A stretch of DNA of 27,974 nt from JBEAUL01 sp041161475 (GTDB taxonomy: Bacteria; Pseudomonadota; Gammaproteobacteria; UBA6186; Azoamicaceae). The translations under genes and the position numbers were made by a program. Below, piece after piece: positions 16,565 through 24,286 of the stretch; positions within the stretch are counted from its first letter, which is position 1; the number at the start of each line of letters is the position of its first letter. The notes under the pieces are model-generated. The model did not search any database, had not been told where the DNA came from, and worked only from the letters and a program-made list of their open reading frames with translations. The stretch lies in assembly GCA_041161475.1 (NCBI GenBank), contig JBEAUL010000096.1, positions 1 to 27,974 on the forward strand. The letters run 5' to 3'.

Positions 16565-16682
16565 ACAGTTTGTGCAATGCACTGTATCTAAAGGATTTTC
16601 ACAAAGCTGGAGGTGGTAGGCGATGCCGTAGGCAAAATCGCCATCACCGACTAAGCCACGCATCTTGCGTAGCAAGGGCGTG
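16565..16682. other. Strongly structured segment between tnpA and the IS left end
   Basis: Three successive stem-loops: ACAGT/ACTGT at 16565-16585, enclosing GTGCA-A-TGCAC; GGCGAT/ATCGCC at 16619-16642, flanked by GGT/ACC; and CACGC/GCGTG at 16657-16682, enclosing CTTGC-GTA-GCAAG. The stretch 16546-16729 has no convincing gene. A minus-strand ORF of 86 codons crosses it but mostly reflects tnpA in reverse. Possibly a structured RNA or regulatory part of the element. I do not recognise a known RNA family. Confidence 0.5.
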
Positions 16683-16729
16683 ACCAGGAGAAAAAGGCAT
16701 ACTGAGAAATAGATAACTCTGCTATCCAT

Positions 16730-16774
16730 CTCCACCCAAGCCTTTGACCTTCGGTCAAGTGGCTATGGATGGAG
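16730..16774. repeat. IS left-end subterminal hairpin
   Basis: Core AGCC-TTTGACC-TTC-GGTCAAG-TGGCT, extended by imperfectly paired CTCCACCC and GGATGGAG. It shares the TTTGACC/GGTCAAG core with the right-end hairpin. The foot lies 16 bases from the inferred left boundary at 16790. The stop of the broken upstream gene (16755) falls inside it. Confidence 0.8.
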
Positions 16775-18218
16775 AATTCCGCAGAGGTTTGTTAAAAACA
16801 TGCTTAGGCTCTGTACTGAGATTTTCACTGTCCAAGTCCCAACGCTGACGCAGATGAAACTGCACAATTTCATCTTCAGAACGCTTATCGCCGTTGACAT
16901 TATAATACATAGGCAGATGTTCTCTGATTTCCATCGAAAAAACACGCAAAAGCGACGCCTGTTCTCCCTGCCTTGCGAAATCCAATACCTTTTCTAGATT
17001 ACCCGGTATCTCCAGATACGTCGTGATGGCCCGAATAAAGTTCAGATTGTATAAGAAATGATTGTTATCCAATACCACCTCTTTATCACCCTGCACTTCA
17101 GTTCGACGACTTCTAAGCTCATGCGAGGCATCGATAAAAGGTATTACCTTGTTAATACCCAATGAACAACTGTTATCTTCATCAATGTAATAATTGAAAT
17201 CCATCTTTTGTGCTAAACGGTATTTTTCCTCATAAGTCTTGAATGCACTCCAGCGTTTATCTGTATCATTATAAAATAACCCCATGGACTTTTGTTTATT
17301 GACCTCGACAGTTGCCACTCCCTTAGGAAAAGAAAAGCCATATTCTTCTTGCAAATATTGCTTCAGTTTTTCTAATTTTTTTGAAAAAATTTTCTGTCTT
17401 ATTTCCCGTTGCTCATATAGGTTTAATTCACAAAATTTTTCAAGATCGAATTCTTCAGCGGTTGGTGTTGAACTAAGTTCATAATTATAATAACCATTAT
17501 AATTAAACCGACTTTCCAAGTAATCGGTATATTCTGGATCGACGTTACAATCCATAAAAATGGTTGCCAGTGGCAATCTTGTTTCCCTATCCACCAAAGC
17601 AAGGATTGTTGTTGGAAAGCCATCTTTTACATTCATAAAGGCAATCGCACTTTTATTGGGAAACTCTGCAATAGATAAATTTTATGAAAACTTCAGACCC
17701 GTATTTATTGCAATTTTATCTACCATATACTGATCAATAATTGATCGAACACGATAAATATCCTCATCATAGGGATGGACATGACAATGTTCAGTAACGG
17801 AATTTTGCAATAATGGTATTAAAAAGTCAGTATATCTATTTGGACGAAATTGCTTAAAAAATTCATTCGTATCTGCTTTATTGCGATAACCAAAATTAAG
17901 CGCTTTACTGAATTTAAGCTCATAATAATCTGTATTCTCTTTTTTAGCCCGAGACGCACCCTTAGGCACATCTATTAAATGTGGATGTTGCTCGATAAAA
18001 TCAATTTCGCTTGCTGGTCTACTGAGATAGCTGATAATATCAGGACTTTCAGCCAAATTCACTCTAAGTTCATTCAATAACGCCATCTTTTCTTCTAATT
18101 CGGTTGTTTCACATTCAAGGTCTTGTTTAAACAAGTGCTTGAGTTTTAAACCCTTCTTATTAAGCTCATTTTTAATAGACAAAACTTTTTGAACAAATTC
18201 ATTTTTATCAACAGCCAT
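16755..18218 (-). pseudogene. Broken gene of unknown function, split by an in-frame stop and clipped by the IS
   Basis: A first part (18218 to 17682, 178 residues, MAVDKNEFVQKVLS...) ends at TAA 17684-17682. The same frame then continues open through 15 codons (NLSIAEFPNKSAIAF) into a 293-codon part, to 16755. No shift is needed, so one substitution explains the split of a gene of about 485 codons. The second part has no ribosome binding site before its first ATG (17636). Its last 12 codons or so are encoded by the IS left end. The N-terminus is probably a coiled coil (LNKKGLKLKHLFKQ...ELEEKMALLNELRVNL). I recognise no family. Restart, readthrough or a functional short N-terminal protein cannot be excluded. 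Confidence 0.7.
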
Positions 18219-18309
18219 TCTGAATCTCTATATCTAAACTACAATAAAATATATATCTTATAACAAGAAAATATCTAATACAATCGCTCACTGCCTACTG
18301 TATAAGGAC

Positions 18310-18334
18310 ATCCCGCAGTTTTTGACCACGGGAT
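18310..18334. repeat. Inverted repeat after the candidate effector gene
   Basis: ATCCCG (18310-18315) and CGGGAT (18329-18334) form a perfect 6-bp stem with a 13-base loop, 18 bases beyond the 727-residue gene's stop. It lacks a following T run, so it is only a weak terminator candidate. The rest of 18219-18351 is AT-rich and presumably holds the promoter of the broken gene (TATAAG near 18258-18263 on the minus strand). Confidence 0.3.
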
Positions 18335-18351
18335 AGTGTATCTTGATAGCA

Positions 18352-20535
18352 CTAAAACGAAACTCTAGAAAAATCAGATCCTTTTGAATTTTCTGCTTCT
18401 TCCTCTGATTGCTCTACTGAATCCACATCAGCCTCATCACTGGACTCTATCGTTAATTTACCAGCAGAAATAAGTGTTTCCTCCTCATCCATGTCACGTT
18501 TCCATCTTTCCATACGTGCTTGATAGAGCAACAACTGTACTTGACTGTCTTTCAATAGTTGATCAGCGCTTAAATCACCTTTGATTTTATGCAGTTGATT
18601 GCTCAATAACTGATTTCCCTTAGCCTCAGACTCAGCCAACAATTGATCAAGTGCGGGAGGACTCATCAATTTCAGGCTTTCTACTAAATGTCCATCGATC
18701 CCATAACTAGACCATGAGTAACTTTTTTCGACTGGTGTTGGATTATTTACTAAATCCAAAGCGATCATAAAAGCGTCTATTTTTTGTTGCTGAATTTCTG
18801 GGCTTATATGTTGATGGTATTTATCTCCCAACGTATGCACAAGGATTCGTTGATAATGATCATAATTTGTCCAAGATTTAAGTCGTTCTGCGAGTTTCAA
18901 CAAAGTATCCAAGCTTGAAATCTCATTTGCTTTATCAAAAATATCAATCACATATTCCCAGCTTTGCGCTTCAGGTGGCTTGGGTACCAAGTCAAAGAGC
19001 CTTAATATGGCATTGTCAAAACTGCCAATTGGATGACCATCTTCTCTAATCTTATCCTCTATCACCCACACCATTCGCGTACTAAACGGAGCATCTCCGC
19101 GAGAGTGCAATGTCGTTAATCTTCCTTCATCGGAAAATTGACGAATTAAATCCAGCATTTCACGTTCATTCACAATAAGATATTGAAGATAGGGATCAAT
19201 ATAATGTGTTTGACCAGGCACCATCGAAGAAATATATTCTGATTTATTTTCTAAGAAAAGGTACTTATTCAATAAGTGACATAATTCTGCACGACTTTTA
19301 GGGTGGGTAGAGCAAGTAATTGCCCACATAAATATTTCTTGCATTGTATCTTGATCAACATTACGAACCAATTGTTCGTATTTTGGCGTTTCTAGAAGAT
19401 ATGTCATTAACCCAATTGCTTTTCCATAGGCTGCATTAACCAACACTTTTGAAAATACCCTTTGATCAAAATGGGTGGCTTCCAGTAAATGCTCGACGAT
19501 AGGAATAGCGCTGTCCTGTTGCAATACCTTCTTTTCTAAAAAAAGCGCCAAGATTTCTGGGTTATTAAAACGCTGATCTTGTAGTAACCTTTTAAAAGTA
19601 TTTAGTTGTAGGCCCTTCACCGTCCAATACAATGCTAACTCAGCATCTTCAGAAATCACCAAAGCCGGATCTTTCAGTAGTAACTCTAATTTTTCTAGAT
19701 CTCCCTGATAAGCAGCCCAAGTAACCGCATGAATATTGACATCATGAATGCGTCTATCGGCCAACAATAATACTTTAATAGCAGCATATTGCTCATCCCC
19801 ATCACGACCTTTGTAATCTACCTTTGGCAGGGCAGAGGCTGGATGAATATCCATTTCTAAGCATAATAACTTGTAAACGAGAAACGGATCTCTATCGACT
19901 GCCATACTTAACATATTGTCGGGATTAAAGCAACGAGGGTTATCATTTGCGCGGGCTAAAATAGCAGCAATAATTTCGTAGGCAACCTCTTCATTGCTTT
20001 TATTAGTGAGTAGTACATTTGGCTGTTCAGACAGTTCAGCGGTTTCAGGATCGATATCTGAAAAAACAGGCTCATCAACAGGATTCGCATCATCTGACTG
20101 TATCTCCTCCTCAGCACTTAATTCTGCTTCGGATTCGCTGTTTTCTTGTTCTTTAGAATCCCCAAATTTCATTACCTTTACCGTTACAAAAGGATCTGAC
20201 TCATCCTGCTCACCATGACGGTAAATATGTTCATTTTCTTCGGAAATCTCCAGCGCAAAAAGAATCAGATCATCCACCTTGTTGGTGTTATATTTATCGC
20301 TATCGAATCCAAAGCGATCTTTTTTTTCAGGGGCGATTAATGCATTAAATTTTTCCATGTCTCCCGTCAAATAAGCTCGGGCAATATCTGGATATGCTCG
20401 CCAAATCCAACCACTGTACCCCTCCCGATCGAGCTCATGATCAAATTCTTCGGGATGCCGATCGTCTTTTTCATATTTATCAAAATAACGTCGACGTTGT
20501 TTTCCTTCCTCTAATGAAGCCAATACTTGACCCAT
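18352..20535 (-). CDS. Large degenerate ankyrin-like protein, candidate secreted effector
   Basis: 727 residues from ATG 20535, chosen because AAGGAG lies 8 bases upstream; a GTG three codons earlier is less likely. No signal peptide or membrane segment. Residues 126-170 are very acidic. Residues about 265-390 show degenerate helix-turn-helix units resembling ankyrin repeats (AVTWAAYQGDLEKLELLLKDP; LEATHFDQRVFSKVLVNAAY). The C-terminus has EEEAE at positions -17 to -13 and ends DFSRVSF, like the E-block signal of Dot/Icm substrates. The N-terminus MGQVLAS fits the N-myristoylation pattern. It lies alone between tRNA-Leu and the broken gene. Effector status is inference from composition and context; no enzymatic domain is recognised. 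Confidence 0.6.
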   Translation of the reverse strand: MGQVLASLEEGKQRRRYFDKYEKDDRHPEEFDHELDREGYSGWIWRAYPDIARAYLTGDMEKFNALIAPEKKDRFGFDSDKYNTNKVDDLILFALEISEENEHIYRHGEQDESDPFVTVKVMKFGDSKEQENSESEAELSAEEEIQSDDANPVDEPVFSDIDPETAELSEQPNVLLTNKSNEEVAYEIIAAILARANDNPRCFNPDNMLSMAVDRDPFLVYKLLCLEMDIHPASALPKVDYKGRDGDEQYAAIKVLLLADRRIHDVNIHAVTWAAYQGDLEKLELLLKDPALVISEDAELALYWTVKGLQLNTFKRLLQDQRFNNPEILALFLEKKVLQQDSAIPIVEHLLEATHFDQRVFSKVLVNAAYGKAIGLMTYLLETPKYEQLVRNVDQDTMQEIFMWAITCSTHPKSRAELCHLLNKYLFLENKSEYISSMVPGQTHYIDPYLQYLIVNEREMLDLIRQFSDEGRLTTLHSRGDAPFSTRMVWVIEDKIREDGHPIGSFDNAILRLFDLVPKPPEAQSWEYVIDIFDKANEISSLDTLLKLAERLKSWTNYDHYQRILVHTLGDKYHQHISPEIQQQKIDAFMIALDLVNNPTPVEKSYSWSSYGIDGHLVESLKLMSPPALDQLLAESEAKGNQLLSNQLHKIKGDLSADQLLKDSQVQLLLYQARMERWKRDMDEEETLISAGKLTIESSDEADVDSVEQSEEEAENSKGSDFSRVSF

Positions 20536-20661
20536 AAGACACACTCCTTGTCCATATTTGTTTTGTGTAAAAATTCCACTTTACCACAAATATGATGCGA
20601 CTATGATCGGTATTCTGATGAAAATTTCAATAGGTAATATTGTGAACAAAGAAGGTTAAGT

Positions 20662-20746
20662 TGGTGCCCAAGGCCGGACTCGAACCGGCACGGTTTTCAC
20701 CACCGCCCCCTCAAGACGGCGTGTCTACCAATTCCACCACTTGGGC
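20662..20746 (-). tRNA. tRNA-Leu (anticodon GAG)
   Basis: 85 bases with encoded CCA. The acceptor stem is GCCCAAG (from 20746) with CTTGGGC. The D-arm contains GGTAGAC. The anticodon stem CCGTC/GGCGG holds the loop TTGAGGG, giving anticodon GAG, which reads CUC and CUU. The long variable arm (GTGGTGAAAACCGTG) is typical of class II tRNA-Leu. The T-arm is CCGG-TTCGAGT-CCGG. It begins 16 bases after the secG stop, so it is probably co-transcribed with secG. Bases 20536-20661 downstream hold no clear terminator. Confidence 0.97.
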
Positions 20747-20762
20747 TTAATGTTGTTATAGG

Positions 20763-21110
20763 TTAAGGGGATGGGACCTCTGGAATATCTGAGTTGATTA
20801 CCGTCTTATTATTCACCGGGGTTTTAACAGACTGTTGTTCTATTTGAGGTAACAAGCTGTCTATTCTGTTTGCTTTTTGACGCTGAAAAGCGTGATACCC
20901 TAAAGTAAGGCAAGTAATAAAAAAGGTTGCTGTCATGACTGCGGTAGAGCGAGTCATAAAATTACCAGATCCCTGACTACCAAAAACAGTTTGAGAAGCA
21001 CCACTTCCAAAAGAAGCCCCTGTTTCGGCACCCTTACCTTGTTGAAGCAAGATAAGACCGATTAAACTGAAGCAGACAACAATGTGTACAATAAAAAAAA
21101 ATTTTTCCAT
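20763..21110 (-). CDS. secG: Protein translocase subunit SecG
   Basis: Small two-helix subunit of the SecYEG channel; 115 residues. Helix 1 is FFFIVHIVVCFSLIGLILLQ, followed by the conserved loop QGKGAETGASFGSGASQTVFGSQGSGNF and a second helix TAVMTATFFITCLTLGY. A polar C-terminal tail of about 45 residues is usual. The start has no strong ribosome binding site. The secG - tRNA-Leu order is common in gammaproteobacteria. tpiA, the frequent upstream neighbour, is replaced here by the flagellar operon. Confidence 0.96.
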   Translation of the reverse strand: MEKFFFIVHIVVCFSLIGLILLQQGKGAETGASFGSGASQTVFGSQGSGNFMTRSTAVMTATFFITCLTLGYHAFQRQKANRIDSLLPQIEQQSVKTPVNNKTVINSDIPEVPSP

Positions 21111-21281
21111 AATAGTGTCGATACACGCTCTGTGATTTTTAGCACCCTAGAATTAGCGTTACTGTAGCACTAGTGGCTTAAACGAATCAAGAGGGGGAAC
21201 GATTTAATGGACTGCACTCAGATAAATTGAGATATTATAGAAACCGCGCTAGGCCCAGCATCAAGACATCCAAAACTCTAA

Positions 21282-21301
21282 AACTGGTTAAATAACCAGT
21301 T
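21282..21301. repeat. Perfect palindrome between flgJ and secG
   Basis: AACTGGTTA-AA-TAACCAGTT has perfect 9-base arms. It lies about 170 bases upstream of the secG start and about 50 bases beyond flgJ. On the minus strand it is followed by TTTAGAGTTTT, so it may be a second terminator for the flagellar operon. The tight two-base centre would also suit a dimeric regulator. The rest of 21111-21281 holds no gene and presumably the secG promoter. Confidence 0.4.
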
Positions 21302-21319
21302 AAATTATTGTCAATTTCT

Positions 21320-21349
21320 AAAAATGGCATTGACACTGCCGTTTTTTTT
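21320..21349. terminator. Bidirectional-looking terminator after flgJ
   Basis: Stem GGCA (21326-21329) and TGCC (21337-21340) with a 7-base loop. On the minus strand the stem is followed by ATTTTTAG, about 15 bases after the flgJ stop, as expected for an intrinsic terminator of the flgBCFGHIJ operon. On the plus strand it is followed by eight T. The stem is short, so efficiency is uncertain. Confidence 0.5.
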
Positions 21350-21353
21350 ATGG

Positions 21354-21668
21354 CTAATTGTTACTTAATTTCGCCCCCAATTGCTGTGCAATTAAGCGCG
21401 CAATCCTCAATTGTCCAGTTGTGGCAAGCACGGTACTTAAGTGTTGGTCGAACAAAGATTGGAAGGTATCGTGTTCTTGAGTCAGCTGCAACTCACTGCT
21501 GAGCGCTTGATTTGCCTGGCGCATGGATTTTAGCAACAGTTGAACATACAGTGATTCAAAAGATTGAGCCACTTGGTTTAGGAGCTCTTCCGTTGAAGTT
21601 TTCATAGGACTGTTTGTTTGTAAACCACTGTCTGCTATTGCAGAAAAATGAATCCCTGATGACATCAT
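21354..21668 (-). CDS. flgJ: FlgJ-like rod-binding protein, single-domain
   Basis: 104 residues comprising only the rod-binding (rod cap) domain. The recognisable core is VAQSFESLYVQLLLKSMRQAN, followed by a segment ending FDQHLSTVLATTGQLRIARLIAQQL. The C-terminal peptidoglycan-hydrolase domain that makes typical enterobacterial FlgJ about 310 residues long is absent, so another lytic enzyme would have to open the cell wall. ATG 21668 (or the adjacent ATG 21665) follows AAGGGAGG. It is the last gene of the rod/ring operon, with a terminator just after it. flgK and flgL, which often follow, are not here. Confidence 0.85.
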   Translation of the reverse strand: MMSSGIHFSAIADSGLQTNSPMKTSTEELLNQVAQSFESLYVQLLLKSMRQANQALSSELQLTQEHDTFQSLFDQHLSTVLATTGQLRIARLIAQQLGAKLSNN

Positions 21669-21689
21669 CGATGCGATACCTCCCTTAGG

Positions 21690-22802
21690 TTAAATGACTT
21701 GTAACTCCGCCTGTAACGCACCGGCTTGCTGTAAGGCCTGCAAGATTGCCATTAAGTCACTGGGTGAGGCACCAACGGTATTTAAAGCACGCACGACTTC
21801 GTCTAAAGTAGGGCCAGGGCTTAACACAAGCAATTTATTTTTTGCCTGCGTAATCCCGATATTAGACTGGTCTGTTAATACGGTGACTCCTTGAGAACCT
21901 CCTTGAGGCTGATTAACCACACCCGTTTCTGTAATTGTCACGGTTAAATTACCATGTGAAACAGCAGCTGGTCCCACCGTTACATGTTTTCCGACCACAA
22001 CGGTTCCCGTACGGGCATTTAAAACAATTTTTGCAGCCCCTTCTCCAGGCTCTAGCACGACATTTTCTAAAGTAGACAGCAAGGATACCCGATTAGACGC
22101 AGCTTTAGGTACTTTTACCTCGATGGCAGTGCCATCTAACGCACGTGCAAGTGGTTGCTGTAATCTGTGATTAATGGCTTCTGCAACACGTTTAGCGGTT
22201 GTAAAATCAGAACGATGCAATAAATACGTAATTTTATTGGTACCCGCCAAGGCATTGGGCGCCGCAACCTCAACAATCGCGCCATTGGGAATGCGTCCTA
22301 CAACCGGCACATTTACTTTAACCTGAGAACCATCCCTACCACTCACCCCTAAGCCGTTTAAAACAATATTACCTTGCGCCATGGCCACCACTTCACCATT
22401 AGCTGCTTTTAAGGGAGACAACAACAACGTGCCTCCTCGTAGGCTTTTGGCATTGCCAATAGACGAAACCGTGACATCTATCGGCTGACCTGGTTTTGCA
22501 AAAGGCGGTAATTCTGCATGCACAACCACAGCAGCCACGTTTTTAGACTGGGGATTGATATTGGGGGGTAACTGAATCCCTAAACGCATCAGCATGGTTT
22601 TAAAGCTTTGTTGGGTAAAATTATTATCGTCTCCACTGCCATCTAAGCCAACAACCAGTCCATATCCCAATAAAGGATTGCTTCTTACGCCTGCAACAGA
22701 AGCGATGTCTTTTAATCGTTCTGCTCGCACGCCTGAGTAAAGCAATAACAGGACGACAAAAAAAACCATTTTAGCGTATGTTGTTTTCAACATTTCCATC
22801 AT
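21690..22802 (-). CDS. flgI: Flagellar P-ring protein FlgI
   Basis: 370 residues from ATG 22802, preceded by AGGAGGG 8 bases upstream; the first ATG overlaps the flgH stop as ATGA. An open frame further upstream is disregarded. A signal peptide (about 1-27, ending GVRA) precedes ERLKDIASVAGVRSNPLLGYGLVVGLDGSGD, the diagnostic start of mature FlgI. The conserved C-terminus, LDEVVRALNTVGASPSDLMAILQALQQAGALQAEL, is complete. It forms the periplasmic ring around the rod in the peptidoglycan layer and needs FlgA, which is encoded divergently in this window. Confidence 0.97.
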   Translation of the reverse strand: MMEMLKTTYAKMVFFVVLLLLYSGVRAERLKDIASVAGVRSNPLLGYGLVVGLDGSGDDNNFTQQSFKTMLMRLGIQLPPNINPQSKNVAAVVVHAELPPFAKPGQPIDVTVSSIGNAKSLRGGTLLLSPLKAANGEVVAMAQGNIVLNGLGVSGRDGSQVKVNVPVVGRIPNGAIVEVAAPNALAGTNKITYLLHRSDFTTAKRVAEAINHRLQQPLARALDGTAIEVKVPKAASNRVSLLSTLENVVLEPGEGAAKIVLNARTGTVVVGKHVTVGPAAVSHGNLTVTITETGVVNQPQGGSQGVTVLTDQSNIGITQAKNKLLVLSPGPTLDEVVRALNTVGASPSDLMAILQALQQAGALQAELQVI

Positions 22803-23488
22803 ATTGGCATCCCTCCTGAATGAAAAAATCGTGTTAACCATCCTAATGTGTTGGTTTCTGCCAATGCCCCAGAACCGCTGTAAGTGATACGGGAATTGGC
22901 CACACGTGTAGACTGAACGGTATTATCGGGTGCAATGTCTTCTGAGCGCACAATCCCGGTAATGCGAATAAACTCTGACCCCTGGTTTAAGGTAATCCAT
23001 TTTTCCCCTCTGATAACCAAATTTTTATTCGGGAGTACCTCAGCCACCGTGACCGTAATCCCCCCTTTTAATTCATTGCTTTGACTGGCATCTGCTTCCC
23101 CTTGAAAATGGCGATTGCCCTCAAGCATATTTTCAATATTGAGGTTTTTTCGGTTATTTAAGACCGTATTTTTTTCAGCCAAAGCAATTTTTGATTGTTT
23201 TTTTAAGCGTGTGCCCATGTCTTTTTTGGCTTGTGTTTTTTCAACCAAGGTAATGGTAATAATGTCCCCAATTTGATGCGCTTTTGTATCGTCGTACAAT
23301 CCCAAACTTTGCTTGGGGTTGTACAAGCTTCCCATCACAGGCGGTAAGGGTTGGGGAATATCCGGCATCATGGGTGCATAACGGGGGTCGTCAGGTTCTG
23401 TTTTTACCATACATCCTGCAGTCAACACACTGAATGCAGGTATCAGCACAAGACATGCCATCCAGTTGAATACATTTTTCTCTTTCAT
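22799..23488 (-). CDS. flgH: Flagellar L-ring lipoprotein FlgH
   Basis: 229 residues. The signal peptide ends in the lipobox LTAGC, with C26 as the lipidated residue. The family motifs GDIITITLVEKTQAKK, LPNKNLVIRGEKWITLNQGSEFIRITGIVR and the C-terminal LGWLTRFF are present. It forms the outer-membrane ring. The ATG overlaps the flgG stop (ATGA at 23485-23488), and its stop overlaps flgI. Intact, so an outer-membrane exit ring is presumably still made. Confidence 0.96.
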   Translation of the reverse strand: MKEKNVFNWMACLVLIPAFSVLTAGCMVKTEPDDPRYAPMMPDIPQPLPPVMGSLYNPKQSLGLYDDTKAHQIGDIITITLVEKTQAKKDMGTRLKKQSKIALAEKNTVLNNRKNLNIENMLEGNRHFQGEADASQSNELKGGITVTVAEVLPNKNLVIRGEKWITLNQGSEFIRITGIVRSEDIAPDNTVQSTRVANSRITYSGSGALAETNTLGWLTRFFHSGGMPI

Positions 23489-24267
23489 AGGTTTTGTACC
23501 GCCGATTTTATCATGTTGTTTTCTGCTTCAACTGCCCTTACGTCCATTTCGTAGGCGCGTTGTAAGGCAATTAATTCCATTAAGGCTTCTACGACATTGA
23601 CATTAGAATCTTCTAATGCCCCTTGAATCGTTTGACCAAATTCGCCCACACCAGGCTGCCCTACTTGTGGCTCACCGCTCGATAGGGTTTCTAGAAATAG
23701 ATTCTTTCCCACCGTCTCAAGACCTTCTGGGTTATTAAAGTCTGCCAACTCAATGGTTCCAACGGTTGCTATCGCGTTATTGACTGTAGCAGTCACCACA
23801 CCATCGGTACCGATATTGATTGCCGTTGCACCCGTCGGAATATTCAATTCTGGCAATAAGAGATGGCCTTCTGCTGTAACCAATGCCCCTGTGATTGGGT
23901 GTTGTTGAAAACTCCCGTCACGGGTGTAGGCAACACTGCCATCTGGTCGCTGAATTTGAAAAAATCCGCGCCCCTTGATCAAGACATCTTTGTCTCTATT
24001 GGTGGTATTGGTTTCTCCCTGCTCAAATCCTTTTTGTGTCGCGACAATACGCACACCAGTACCCAATAACAGTGCTGGGACAGTGTCAGCTTGCATGGCT
24101 TGTTGATCGTCGAATGCATTGATTTTTTGATACGGCAAATCAGCCGATAAAATCCGTGTCTTTTTGTATCCAGTGGTACCGACATTTGCCAAATCGTTTG
24201 ACAATGCTTGCATTCGAACTTGAATGGCATTCATCCCTGTTAATGCAGTCGAGATAATGGATGACAT
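23485..24267 (-). CDS. flgG: Flagellar distal rod protein FlgG
   Basis: 260 residues, normal length. The N-terminal rod motif ALSNDLANVGTTGYKKTR and the C-terminal EDSNVNVVEALMELIALQRAYEMDVRAVEAENNM are diagnostic. The FlgG-specific segment that keeps the rod rigid is present in divergent form (about 45-70, DLPYQKINAFDDQQAMQADT). CTAAGGAG precedes the ATG. In standard flagella, the hook protein FlgE polymerises on FlgG, but flgE is not in this cluster. Confidence 0.96.
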   Translation of the reverse strand: MSSIISTALTGMNAIQVRMQALSNDLANVGTTGYKKTRILSADLPYQKINAFDDQQAMQADTVPALLLGTGVRIVATQKGFEQGETNTTNRDKDVLIKGRGFFQIQRPDGSVAYTRDGSFQQHPITGALVTAEGHLLLPELNIPTGATAINIGTDGVVTATVNNAIATVGTIELADFNNPEGLETVGKNLFLETLSSGEPQVGQPGVGEFGQTIQGALEDSNVNVVEALMELIALQRAYEMDVRAVEAENNMIKSAVQNL

Positions 24268-24286
24268 GGTCTACTCCTTAGAATAC

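Larger units (their letters stand above)
14791..16790 (-). mobile_element. IS605-type insertion sequence (IS200/IS605 family), apparently complete
   Basis: Divergent tnpA and tnpB lie between two related subterminal hairpins, at 16730-16774 (left end) and 14799-14850 (right end). Both share the core TTTGACC / GGTCAAG. On the minus strand the left end is preceded by TTTTTAAC, matching the TTTAA(C) target I recall for IS605. The right hairpin is followed 8 bases on by TTCAC (14795-14791), my proposed cleavage site. These choices give an element of 2000 bases with no target duplication, as expected for single-strand 'peel and paste' transposition. Joining the flanks restores an in-frame end for the upstream broken gene, weak extra support. 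The family is certain; exact ends are inferred. Confidence 0.85.

Noticed and set aside
16475..16735. Minus-strand ORF of 86 codons with CTNCKHPYF, resembling part of a zinc ribbon
   Set aside because: About 70 bases are antisense to the tnpA C-terminus and the rest covers the stem-loop segment. It has no ribosome binding site, and a single CxxC is not enough to call a gene.
19994..20218. Plus-strand serine-rich ORF
   Set aside because: It is the mirror of the acidic Glu/Asp-rich stretch of the 727-residue protein; its composition is explained by that.
21308..21502. Plus-strand ORF opposite flgJ
   Set aside because: It starts inside the terminator region and runs antisense to the flgJ coding sequence, with no ribosome binding site.
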